Shown here in pieces: positions 11,958 to 22,193 of a stretch of DNA of 58,074 nucleotides (positions within the stretch are counted from its first letter, which is position 1; each line of letters begins with the position of its first letter). The stretch is from Seminavis robusta. Lineage: Eukaryota; Bacillariophyta; Bacillariophyceae; Naviculales; Naviculaceae. The position numbers and the translations under genes are program-made. The DNA lies in contig CAICTM010000589.1 in assembly GCA_903772945.1 (NCBI GenBank), forward strand, positions 1 to 58,074. Direction: 5' to 3'. The notes beneath the pieces are model-generated. The model was not told where the DNA came from, ran no database searches, and saw only the letters and a program-made list of their open reading frames with translations.

Positions 11958-14569
11958 CTAACCCTTGCTTTTAATAAAATAATTTAATTTTAAACAAAGT
12001 TCACGCTCCTCAGTGGCTCCCCCTAGGGTCGTTAAGAACCTGTGTGGTGCAACCAGCTCATCCGGAACAGCATGAATACTGTCGGTCACTGGTGGTGGGC
12101 GTTTCCTTGTAGTAGAGCCCTTGGCCTTGCCCATGTCGCTGCCAAAAATTAATTCGGCACGATCAATGTCCTCCAGCTTGCCAGGACAGTCTTGAATTTG
12201 CCCAGTCCGGATCATGTTTCGGTAGCCTTCCAAAGGCGGACGCTGGAGGTTGTGGTACAAGTTTCTCGCGAGAAATGCACCCTTGGCTTGCTTCTTGGTG
12301 AAGCCTTCGAGGTTGCCCTCCACCGTCTGAACCAAATGCTGGAACTCCGGTGCAAACTTGTTCATCTGGGACATCCAATCCAGGAGCAGCTCTGACTAAA
12401 TCTCCACTCCGTACAGACCTTTGATGGTTCTGTCATACCTCGTATGAATACCAGTAGGACGGTAGTGGTGAATGGCATTATCAACTCTCGAGTCCATGAA
12501 GACATATGACCCATCTTGAGCCTTGGTACAGTCATCAACAACACGGGACAGGGAGTTGATGTTGGCGATACCTCCAGGATTGGCATAACTGACGCCAAAT
12601 GGAGTATCACCCTCTTCGGAAAGCTTGGTGCTTCCAACGTTGGTGCCCATCTCGATGGGACGCTTGGAAGACCTTGGGTTAACAAGCATGTGTTCGTTCA
12701 TGACTGTGCGGACAGAACTGCCGCTGTCAATGTACACAGTGTTGGGGCCATCAGGACTGCTAGATTTGGCTCTGCCACTCCTGTGAGTTCGGCATCTGCC
12801 ACTCCTGGGAACTCATACGCAACCTGGTGTTGCTGCTCTTGGATTGATAGCAAGTCTTGGTCTTGGAAGTCTTCATAACAATTGCCTCGCTGGTTTTCTT
12901 GCTGACGCCGGCTGGGTCTACGGTATAAGCAGCGAAGCTCATTCTCTGAATCCGAGCTGTAGTCGGAACAACAGCTCTGATCATCGTCTTGCCCAATCCG
13001 AGGGATCACTCCTTCGAACGGATCTGTGTTGAAGGAAGTGTCAGGGAAGGCAGAACGACTCACAAGAATATTATGGGTGTCGCTGTACCGCTGTAGGACG
13101 AGGTCAGACCCGATGCTTGCACCGTCTGGACCTCCCTAGTCAAGCTGATCGTGGCTGTAGCCGGAGTGGGAGCTGTCTTCTGATGATGTCTCATGTCGCC
13201 TCCATAAAGCGGGATTCCTCCAAGGAAATCAACGGCAAATTGCCCCCAGTCTACGGGTTCTTCCAGCTCACCGTCGGTTGTGGAGTCATCTCTAGCCATC
13301 AGGGGCGGGACTCCATCAACTTGATGGTGTTGGAACTGGAACTGCACTGACCCTGGCACACTGGTCTGTGAGGCTTGGCTCGACATGGGAAACTGCTGGA
13401 AGTTCGACTGGCTCGTAGGAGGTGGAGGGATTCCACTGAATCCACTCCTGGTCGAAGTGTCTCCGGCTGGAGCTGGAGCTGGTGCCGTCACCACCGTGGT
13501 AGGCACTCCTTGGAGCAGTTGCATCTGATGTTGATGGTACTGCGGCATGAAGGACTTCTTCATGCCGTTGATTGCCCACTCGGACTTGAGGATCTTGGAC
13601 TTGACCTTGCACTGCGGCAACATGTGATCAGGACTGCCACAACAGTAGCAGGCTTCGCCTGGCTGTGACTGCTGATAGAAAACAGCAGCTGGAAGTCCCT
13701 CTTTCATCTTCTTGGGATCAAAAGGAGGGGGCTGAGGATTGTAAGTTGGCTTTCATTCCCTGGCTTTCTTCTGGTCCAGCCACTCTTTGCTGGCCTTGAA
13801 CCTGTCACTGGACAAAGTATCTCTGAGAAGGTCCAGGATCAAAGGGAACTGGATGGTTCCATCCATGGCATAGGCTGCCTCCACGTTCTTCTGATAGTCA
13901 CCATACCGTCCTTCTTGTAGTCCATGGTAGCCCACGGTTGCCTTCAACCTGGCCCGTTCCGTCACCAGTACCTTGAGCTGGGCATCATTGCCGGATGCGG
14001 CCTTGTAGCTGTCTGTGTTCAGAGTCCTGACATCAATGAACGCCGTTCCTACTAGGTCATAGACTTGATCCATGTCGCTGTCGACCTTCCTCAAGTATTA
14101 GTCAAGTTTGTCATGGTCACCTTGTTTCAGGAATAAACCACGTTGGATGGTCTTGATGAATTGTAGCAATGGGAACTCTTTGGTAGAGCCTTGCATCACT
14201 ATCAAACGGATCCTCTTGAGCATCACAATGGGATCGAGCTTGACTGCGTCCTCATAGTCTCCTAGCCCTCTCAGCTTGGACTTCATGGATTCGGTACAGT
14301 ATGTTATCTGAATGGTAGTTGCACCAGTCTTGAGGATGTTCTCGTAGTAGCAAGTTGACTTGTCATAGATGGATGACTTGGCCTTGTACTCGCTGAGTTC
14401 CAAAGCATCGTACTCTTGGGCTTTGGGATCAGTAAGTGATGTCTGAAGTGTAGGCTTGGTCGGCTTGGTTGGTGCCTGATTTGTCATGGTCTCAATGGCC
14501 AATGAAGCCAGTGGCACATCATTCCACTCAGGCTTGATCCTTAGGTCCTGAACAATGTGGGTCAGTGCC
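11958..14569 (-). pseudogene. Ty1/copia gag, protease and integrase N-terminus, decayed
   Basis: In minus orientation, Gag occupies about 14569-13060. It includes a helical region (VVLKRIRLI-like, DYEDAVKLDP) and the zinc knuckle CYCCGSPDHMLPQC (CX2CX4HX4C) near 13611-13652. A Ser/Asp-rich link leads to a protease with YIDSGSSVRTV near 12715-12737, and then an integrase N-terminal part with KGAFLARNLYHNL and RAELIFG at 11958-12374. This is the Pol order of copia. It is interrupted by stops at 14098 (UAA), 13753 (UGA) and 12396 (UAG) and by a frameshift near 13060. It ends abruptly near 11990 before the integrase core. The Gag is repeated on the plus strand at 57560-58074, which shows that the minus-strand residues before about 14569 belong to LINE C antisense and not to Gag. 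Confidence 0.82.
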
Positions 14570-17299
14570 ATCAGTCGATTCATCAATGACAAGCAACAAG
14601 GTGAAGCTGTCACCTCTTGCCTGAAATCTGAAATCATCGGCAATGAAGAAGTCCTTACTGAATGCATTACCAAAGATGCAATTGAAGAAGTGATGCTAGA
14701 AGTCAACTCCAACAAATACTAACAGTGTACAAACTCACCTTTCATGAAGGACCCCCTCCTATCTGATCTGGGATACATTGGCGACTCAGCTGCTGCTGAG
14801 CAGATCCTCAATGGCACTTATCAATGTCCTCCTGAACTCTCTGAATACTCCAAGAAACTCATCCACATGATGCAGATCCCTCCTGGAGTGACCGTCCCGC
14901 AAAGCCAGCCATTTGTGACAACTGAAGACCATGTCCAGGGCTGGAAACGCCAGAAAGAAAAAAACACAGGTGGCAAATCAGACATCCATTTTGGGATGCT
15001 GAAGGCTCAAGCCATGGACCCTGACTTGGCGGCATTTGATGCCTCTCGAAGAAGCATCATGTACCAGACAGTTGAGAACTACAAGAGATGGCAAGTTGGG
15101 ATTGATTGCATGTTATTGAAGTCTTCCGGTGATAGGCAGGCCCACAAAATGAGGAATGTCAAAATGCTTGAAGCTGATTGCAATATCAACTACAAGAAAA
15201 TTGGCAAGGAAGGAATGAGGAACGGCGAAACCGCTGGTCTCCTGAGCCCAGAGAACGGAGGTGGAAGGCGTCATTACAGAGCACAAGAGATCTCTTTGAA
15301 CAACACTCTGATTGGCGATGATTCAAGATTCAGGAGAAAGTCAATGGTGGTCATCTCCAATGACGCAAAAGGATGTTTTGATAGGGTGGTTCACAATGTA
15401 GCCTACATTTGTCTACGCCGACTGGGGATCCCCAAGAAACCCCTGATTTCCATGCTCAAGAACATTCAACAAATGGATCACTACATCAGAACAGCATTTG
15501 GTGACTCTGACTTGTTCTACAATTCCTCTGGACATACCCATCCAAACCAAGGTTACCTCCAAGGGAACGGTGCTTCCAACACAGGCTGGGCAGCAGTGGC
15601 AACTGTCATTGTCGATGCCATGCGACATGAAGGCTTTGGCTATGCCTCTTGGTCTGCAATTAGAAACGACCTGGTGAACTTGGTATGCTTCCAATTTGTA
15701 GATGACACTGACCTGGTTCATTCTGGGCCTGACAACTACACAAAGGGAAGGCAAGTCATGCTTGAAGCACAGGATGTACTTGATCACTGGGACTCCTTCC
15801 TTCAAGTTACTGGCGGTGCACTTGACTACAAGAAGAGTTGGTTTTTGGGCATAGACTACAAATGTGTTCAGGGAATATGGACCTACAAATCCCCCTCCGA
15901 ACTGCCTGGTCAATTACTCCTCCAAGATGACGACACTGGTATCCGTCGACCCATAAAGAGACTCTCTGTACACAAGGCCCAGAAAGCACTTGGTATCTTC
16001 TCCTGCCCCAGTGGCAACATGTCTGACCAAGTCAAGTATATGAGGAAACAAGCCATACAGTGGGCTAGTTCTGTGAGGGACAAGAAAGTCAACAAGAATG
16101 ACTTATGGTACTGCCTCAATAGCACCATTATGAAATCCTTGGAGTATCCCTTGATGGCTACTACCCTGTCCAAAAAGCAATGCTCACACATCATGGCCCA
16201 CATTCTTACTCATGCCTTGCACAAAACTAAGGTCCAGAACAAGCTCCCCAGGGCTCTGGTGTATGGTCCCATCAAATACTAAGGTCTGGGTGTGGATGAT
16301 CTTTGGGCTGTGCAACTTATTGAACATGTCCATGCATTAATGCGCCATGATGGCAGGAAGACCCTCACCAACAGCCTCTTGAACACAACTGTGGATGATC
16401 TCACACTAGAAATTGGCTCCTCCAAACCATTCTGGGAACTACAATACTCTGATTGGGAACATATTGTCACCCCCAGCTGGATGGCGACAACTTGGCGTGA
16501 CCTCTGCTCTGTCAACCTTACTCTTGTGGGCCCCACCCCCTCACTCTCCCCCGGTCGACAACAAGATTCTACCATTATGGATGACCTTGTTGCAAGTAAC
16601 TTATTCGGCCCCCATGAGTTGAGACTATTCAACCAAATCAGGATGTACAAGCAAGTTGTATGGAAATCAGAATTATGTACTGCAAATGGGAAGCACATGA
16701 TGGAACATGCCTTAAACAGGGACCCTCCTTCCGGTGAGTCTCCATTTGATTGGCCACGTTCCAGACAACCAACCCCATCCATGGGTGATAGATGGCGTGA
16801 AGCATTGACCCAGGTATACATTATCCCTGGATCCCGCAGCAAAGAACTGCTCAAACCCTTGGGTGCTTGGCTCTGCGATCAGGACCCGCTTTGGGAATGG
16901 TGGTTCCACCCAGAATCATCAAACCTCTACCACATCACAGCCACCAATACCACTCTTTGGGAGCCACATCACTTATCACCATCCACTTATCACCAGCACG
17001 GCTTGATCACAGCCCTTGATACTCCTACCAACCTCATTCGGGCAAGTGTTCTCCGAGGGAACAACTCCACCCAACTTCTACTTAGGAACACGGGTACACA
17101 TCTCCCACCAACTCCACCACATCCCACTGATACCCTTCTGAGCCTCATCACACACCTTCCTCCAGACTTAAAATGGGCTATTGATCATTTCCAAGTCTCC
17201 GATGGAGGGCAACACCTTGCTGAGTGCATCCATGAAGGAACCTGTGTGGCTGTGAGTGATGGTTCTCTCAAACAAGCTGCGCTCGCCCAGAGCAGCTAG
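14570..17299 (+). pseudogene. LINE C: non-LTR reverse transcriptase, truncated at both ends
   Basis: Frame 14744-16282 carries the RT palm: NDAKGCFDR (motif A, D207 counted from 14744), YLQGNGASNTGW (motif B), FVDDTDLVH (motif C, D320/D321) and LDYKKSW (motif E region). In-frame residues upstream to about 14570 resemble the linker of LINE B ORF2, so the ATG at 14744 is not the real start. An in-frame UAA at 14709 and another at 16280 interrupt it. The second stands where LINE B has Gln (FQGMG), so CAA to TAA is likely. The frame continues to 17299 and ends just inside the RNase H, at VSDGSLKQA. The endonuclease is absent. It is joined head to head with the copia gag remnant at about 14570. 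Confidence 0.9.
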
Positions 17300-18069
17300 A
17301 CACGACTAGTAGAGGATTAGGTGAGTGGAGAGACTCGGCCATTTACTGAGCCGACCGTCTCCAGTCCCCGGGGTACCATTCGGGACTGGGGAGTCCCGGA
17401 TGGATCCCACATGGCAAAAGGGGGTCCCGGGAATGTGATGTTCCACGGGACAGCCTTGAGTCGTGCAACCAGGGAGGGAGAGGTGGGTTAATCTAATCTA
17501 GGTTCTTGCCTTCAGCGTCGGCTGAATGAAGAATTGTGAGCTGAGAGAGAGACAACCTTCTTGCGATCGGCGGTTCAATGGCTGGTCTTGGCTAGGTCGC
17601 TGGCTTTAGTGATTCATGGTTGCCGCTGTCGATCTTGCCAAATGTGGTCTTGGACGGGCGTCGTTGCCTTAAGGGTAATCTTGTTCGAGAGGCATTGAGG
17701 AGCTGATGCGGTGCATCATCATGTGGGGTATCCATTTCCGGAAAGCAGGTGATGACCTGCGAGATGTAGAGATGTACTTGAGTTGTAGGTGAGGAGCGCG
17801 GGAATTAATTTTGCAAATTGTGAGATGGTCCTCTCGGCAACCATGATTAGGGTCATAGTTGCGAGAACCCATCAGGGTTCAAGTTTCCACGCTGCGGGGC
17901 ATGGAAACTCGGACGGGGGGTTCCCCAGGCGTGCTGCTGCTCAACACCGAGCGCAGACAAGCTGCGCTGGTTCACGATTGCGATACGGAAACTGGTTGAC
18001 GACGAATTCAAGTTTGACAAGACAAGAAACGCCTTCACCTCCAAGTCGGATCGCCACCTGCAGAAGACA
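17300..18069 (+). repeat. GC-rich non-coding stretch and dispersed repeat, copy 2
   Basis: From 17320 to 17480 there are several short inverted repeats (GAGAC...GTCTC; CAGTCCC...GGGACTG). From 17484 to 17915 the sequence matches 1750-2195. An open frame from about 17920 runs into the ORF1 that follows (DKLRWFTIAIRKL before the ATG at 18070), so ORF1 may begin upstream of that ATG. The stretch is a plausible 5' untranslated region for LINE B, but the copy at 1750 lies in the opposite orientation relative to its neighbouring gene, so this is not settled. Confidence 0.45.
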
Positions 18070-19071
18070 ATGAAGTCCAAAGCATTCAAAGAGGACTTCC
18101 AAGTGGTCGATGCAACACCCTCCGAATTCAGATGCCCAATCCAGAGCATCTCATTCAGACTACCAGGTGTCTTCAGGACCAGGTCAGCAGCCGGTGCAGC
18201 CCATGGCACAGCCTCAAACACCTCCTCCATTCCAAGAGACACAGATGACATCTCCACTGTCAACACCAGGGTGGAACTTGACATTGACGACCTGAGAGAA
18301 CTGGAGGAATTCGACGATGACATGGACGGCCAGGACAGGAACGCAGAGGAACAAGACGGGGACATGGATGACAAAGGCCAGACCAGTGACAAGACGCAAG
18401 GATCACACCCACCAGGAAGCCGGGGGACATCATCGACAATGGAGATTTGGACCATGGAACAGCAGTTGATAGACTGGACTGAACTTGCACTACACTTCAA
18501 ACCAGACCCGGCGAGCGTGAACTGGCTAAGAAATTACAGAGACAAAAAGGTTGAGGGTTGGATAGCGAAGAAGGACCCAATGCCGGCCCATGTCCACACT
18601 GAGAAGATGGTGAACGTCCTTCTGAACGGACAAAAGGCTTGGGGTGGAGGTAGTAAGGGACTACAGTTCTATACCATGGCATGGAGCATGACATTCAACC
18701 AGATGATGTACCACACCACCATGCATGAGATCAGCAAAGACCTGGACACGATGCCTACTTCAAACCTAATACGCATCCCACACTTCCCGGAGCAACACAT
18801 GCACGATTCAGCACTGAATGCAGCGATGGACCACGCAGGAGCATGGTACTTCACCGACGACAGAGTGTGCTCCCCAGAGGCAGTACCCGCAATGTGTGTC
18901 CTTGCCGCTTTCATGACCTCAGAGCCATATTTTACCTCTGAGAATGTACTGCAACTCGTCGCAGCCTTGACCTTTACAGAGTTTCAAGAATGGCAACAAG
19001 AAGTCCGCCGAGACTGGATTGCATTGGTCAAAGAAAAGGCCAAGTCCTATGAGGCGGGCGTATTTGAATAA
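18070..19071 (+). CDS. LINE B ORF1 (Gag-like, unassigned fold)
   Basis: This intact 333-codon frame lies 56 nt upstream of the LINE B ORF2, as expected of a two-ORF non-LTR element. The N-terminal third is charged and disordered, with an acidic stretch (DIDDLRELEEFDDDMDGQD). The C-terminal two thirds look helical and globular (WTELALHFKPDPASVNWL, AMDHAGAWYFTDD, TFTEFQEWQQEVRRDW). No zinc knuckle, RRM or TM segment is seen. By position it should be the RNA-binding particle protein of the LINE, but no motif proves that. The open frame continues upstream of the ATG to about 17920, so the true start may be earlier. Confidence 0.6.
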   Translation: MKSKAFKEDFQVVDATPSEFRCPIQSISFRLPGVFRTRSAAGAAHGTASNTSSIPRDTDDISTVNTRVELDIDDLRELEEFDDDMDGQDRNAEEQDGDMDDKGQTSDKTQGSHPPGSRGTSSTMEIWTMEQQLIDWTELALHFKPDPASVNWLRNYRDKKVEGWIAKKDPMPAHVHTEKMVNVLLNGQKAWGGGSKGLQFYTMAWSMTFNQMMYHTTMHEISKDLDTMPTSNLIRIPHFPEQHMHDSALNAAMDHAGAWYFTDDRVCSPEAVPAMCVLAAFMTSEPYFTSENVLQLVAALTFTEFQEWQQEVRRDWIALVKEKAKSYEAGVFE

Positions 19072-19127
19072 CAGCTAGGAACCGGACCCGTTGGTCCAGG
19101 TGCAAAGCCAGTGGGTCCACGGGGACA

Positions 19128-22100
19128 GTGGAGAAAAACACCAGCACACTACACCGATACTTCACCTCCCGAGGGCCCCACCCCAGCAATAACCAAATAC
19201 CACACCACCCATCCACCCCAACCCCACCCACCCCACCACCCCACCGACGAAGAAACAGAATCAACCACCGCGGGCAACAAACTCTTGCATTCGACCCCAA
19301 CACAAACCAACTGAGAGTCTCCACCAACCCAATCACCCAAACAAACCAAACACCATCCACTCCAGTCACCAACACAACCAACGTCGAGAGCTTCGGAGAC
19401 AAAGCAACAGCAAAAGCACCACGACACATCAGAATCCTTTTCCAGAACATTGACAACCTCCCCAAACATGAATGGCAAGACAAGAGCAACGACCTTGCAG
19501 AAGCTGCGAAACTACTCGAACCAGATGTTATGGGATGCGTCGAAGTTGGCCTCTACCCACCACAACAATCCCAACAGGACAGCTGGTACAACCGCTTAAG
19601 GAAGAAACTCAGAGGCATCCGCACCAGCTACACCTACAACTCCACAGAAACACATGAGACTGCATTCCTCCCTGGTGGCATCGGTATGGCAACAACACTG
19701 GAAGCCTCCTGTCGAATGAAAACGTCGGACCATGACCCAAGCGGCTTGGGACGATGGACTTCCATTATGATGCAAGGACGCAAGGACCACAAGCTCCGTG
19801 TGGTCACGGCCTACAACCCATGCAAGGGCAGAGGCACAGACACGGTGTTCCAACAACAACTCCGATACTGGCGCAGAAACGATGAGAGCAAAACACCAGA
19901 TGTAAAATTCCAGGAAGACCTGATCAGTGCATTGCAGTCCTGGATGGAGAACGGCGAGCACATTGTCTTGATGATGGATGCAAACCAGGACGTTAGAGAC
20001 GGGAAGCTAGCCAAAGCACTTGCCGCCATTGGTTTACCCGAGGCAATCCTCTCATCCCACCCGGACCAACCAGTCCCTGCCACCCACCAACGAAACCACC
20101 AGAATATCCCGATTGACGGCATGTTCACCACACTGGACCCCTCTGCACTTACCTCTGGCTACCTAGGATTTGAGGCGGGTCTACCCGGGGACCATCGACT
20201 GGCGTGGATGGACATCCCCTTCACAGAAGCCTTTGGAAACAACCCGCCCAACCTCCACTCCCCAGACAGGTCGGTACTGAATGTGAACGACCCAAGGCAG
20301 GTCCAGGAGTACACCAAGTCCGTCAAAGCCAGCTACAAACAGACGAAGTTGAGGGAGAAGATTGATACCCTCACTACCATGATGCAGAACAAACAGGGAT
20401 TGCGGGCTATCAAACGCATGTTCCACTGCATTGCCATGAGCAACCGAAAGATCCGCAAACAGTCAAAGAAAGAGATGAAGCTGAGCAAGAAAGGCGGTGT
20501 CCCATGGTCCCCAGAAGTACAGGGTGTCATGGATCGCAGAAAACTCTGGGCATCGGTAATCAAGCTCAAGATCAACCTGAAAGTGAGCAAGAAGAGGATC
20601 AAGCGCCTCATGCGCAAATGCTCCAACTCTGACGCCTGGGAAGTCGACTTAGAAACAGCGAGGAGCCGGCTTTGGAAGGCCAAGAAGGAGTGGTGGACAA
20701 TGAAGAAGAAAGCCCACCAACTACGGCGAGACTTTCTCGACAAACTGGCAGAGGCAAGGGCAGCCGCGTATGGCACCACAGCGGCGTCAGAACTGAAAAC
20801 GATGCGCCACAGGGAGAAACAGAAGGAAGACGCACGCAGGAGGAGAACAATTTCGAAGAAAGGAGCAGATAAAGAAAGAACGACGAAACTGTTCTACACC
20901 GACCACGACTTGGCTACAGGTACCAGTCAGGTAGTTGAATGCGCAACCCAAGTTGACATGGATGCGGCTGCAATCCGTGAAGGAGAGACACGCATGTCCC
21001 GGTGCCTCCAGTCACCATTCACCCAACCCCCATTGGACCAAGACTTTGGGAACCTGGCAGACACGGAAGCAGCTCAGGCCGTCTTGGATGGCTCCTATGA
21101 ACCACCAGAGGGCACCGACAAGTACACCCGGATGCTGATCAATGCCTTCTGCAGATCTCCCAAAGTGACAGAACTACCCGATGAACACATGCAATGGACA
21201 CCCGCCCTGCTGATGGCAGCCTGGAAGAAGCAAAGAATCACCACAGCCTGCGAGCCCTCTGGACTGACCTTTGACCACCTGATCATGGGAGCAATGGACA
21301 GCGAGATTGCAATGGTAGATACCGTGCTTCATAATGTCCCTTTCCTCCTCGGCTTTGCACCAGAATCCCAACTCGTGACGACGGACCTCGCAATCCTGAA
21401 GAAACCGGGATGCTATGAAGCTGAAAAGATGAGGTTCATCTTTCTACTCGACACCTACTTCAATATGAATTGCAAGAGACTGGGACGCATCATTATGCAG
21501 CAGGCTGACAGGTTGAGGGTGATATCAGAAGAACAATACGGGAACCGCAAAGGCAGACACTGCATTGACCATGGCCTAAACCATGTGCTCCTCGTCGACA
21601 TCTCCAGGATGAAAAGGTGGGCGATGGCACTTATACCTTTCGATGCATCACAATGCTATGATCGCATCAACCATGTGCCAGCAATCCTGGCTGGCCGGGC
21701 CATTGGAATCCCACAGACCACAACACAGTACAGATTTGGCACCTATCAAGAAACCACCCACCACGCTTCCACAGCCTATGGCATCTCCAAGCAAACCTAC
21801 GGAGGCCCCCAGCGAGCAGCCCTCGGACAGAAGCCACTTGGAGGACAGGGACAGGGTACAGGTGATGCTGGAAGTTGGGCAGTGCTGATCTTTGCCTTTA
21901 TGGTCAACATCATTCGCACCCTCGGGCTCTCGTTGGCCCTGACCAGCCCCTTCACCAGACAGCTGATCTCTCTGATAGCACTGATCTTCATTGACGATTA
22001 CCTCGCCAACATCGGCGCCACCCACCAGTATATGACTGGCGTGGAACTCCTACCCAGGGCCCAACAGGCAGCAGACATGTGGGAAGGACTCTTATGGTCA

Positions 22101-22193
22101 ACTGGGGAGCCATCAATCAGGGCAAATCCTACTGGTACCTCCTCGATTACAAGTGGAACCCAGCAGCTGCTAAGTGGTTCTACCGTCCCATAG
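19128..22193 (+). CDS. LINE B ORF2: endonuclease plus reverse transcriptase
   Basis: The 1021-codon frame has a short N-terminal motif (STLHRYF), a Pro/Thr/Asn-rich linker, then an apurinic-type endonuclease: FQNIDNLP, CVEVGL (E139), MMDANQD (D284, N286) and LPGDHRL (D355, H356). A basic helical linker follows (residues about 430-600), then the RT: EEQYGNRKGRHCIDH, FDASQCYDR (motif A, D839) and FIDDYLA (motif C, D956/D957). It therefore nicks target DNA and copies its RNA into the nick. The reading frame is lost near 22108 inside a GGGG run. The next frame (22079-22606) continues the correct protein (AINQGKSYWYLLDYKW), so one base appears to be missing. This could be a real mutation or a sequencing error. 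Confidence 0.92.
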   Translation: MEKNTSTLHRYFTSRGPHPSNNQIPHHPSTPTPPTPPPHRRRNRINHRGQQTLAFDPNTNQLRVSTNPITQTNQTPSTPVTNTTNVESFGDKATAKAPRHIRILFQNIDNLPKHEWQDKSNDLAEAAKLLEPDVMGCVEVGLYPPQQSQQDSWYNRLRKKLRGIRTSYTYNSTETHETAFLPGGIGMATTLEASCRMKTSDHDPSGLGRWTSIMMQGRKDHKLRVVTAYNPCKGRGTDTVFQQQLRYWRRNDESKTPDVKFQEDLISALQSWMENGEHIVLMMDANQDVRDGKLAKALAAIGLPEAILSSHPDQPVPATHQRNHQNIPIDGMFTTLDPSALTSGYLGFEAGLPGDHRLAWMDIPFTEAFGNNPPNLHSPDRSVLNVNDPRQVQEYTKSVKASYKQTKLREKIDTLTTMMQNKQGLRAIKRMFHCIAMSNRKIRKQSKKEMKLSKKGGVPWSPEVQGVMDRRKLWASVIKLKINLKVSKKRIKRLMRKCSNSDAWEVDLETARSRLWKAKKEWWTMKKKAHQLRRDFLDKLAEARAAAYGTTAASELKTMRHREKQKEDARRRRTISKKGADKERTTKLFYTDHDLATGTSQVVECATQVDMDAAAIREGETRMSRCLQSPFTQPPLDQDFGNLADTEAAQAVLDGSYEPPEGTDKYTRMLINAFCRSPKVTELPDEHMQWTPALLMAAWKKQRITTACEPSGLTFDHLIMGAMDSEIAMVDTVLHNVPFLLGFAPESQLVTTDLAILKKPGCYEAEKMRFIFLLDTYFNMNCKRLGRIIMQQADRLRVISEEQYGNRKGRHCIDHGLNHVLLVDISRMKRWAMALIPFDASQCYDRINHVPAILAGRAIGIPQTTTQYRFGTYQETTHHASTAYGISKQTYGGPQRAALGQKPLGGQGQGTGDAGSWAVLIFAFMVNIIRTLGLSLALTSPFTRQLISLIALIFIDDYLANIGATHQYMTGVELLPRAQQAADMWEGLLWSTGEPSIRANPTGTSSITSGTQQLLSGSTVP

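Noticed and set aside
14570..14715. Copia Gag N-terminus in the minus frame 14098-14715
   Set aside because: The second gag copy at 57.5 kb loses similarity at the position equivalent to about 14570, and the plus strand there continues the LINE C polymerase.
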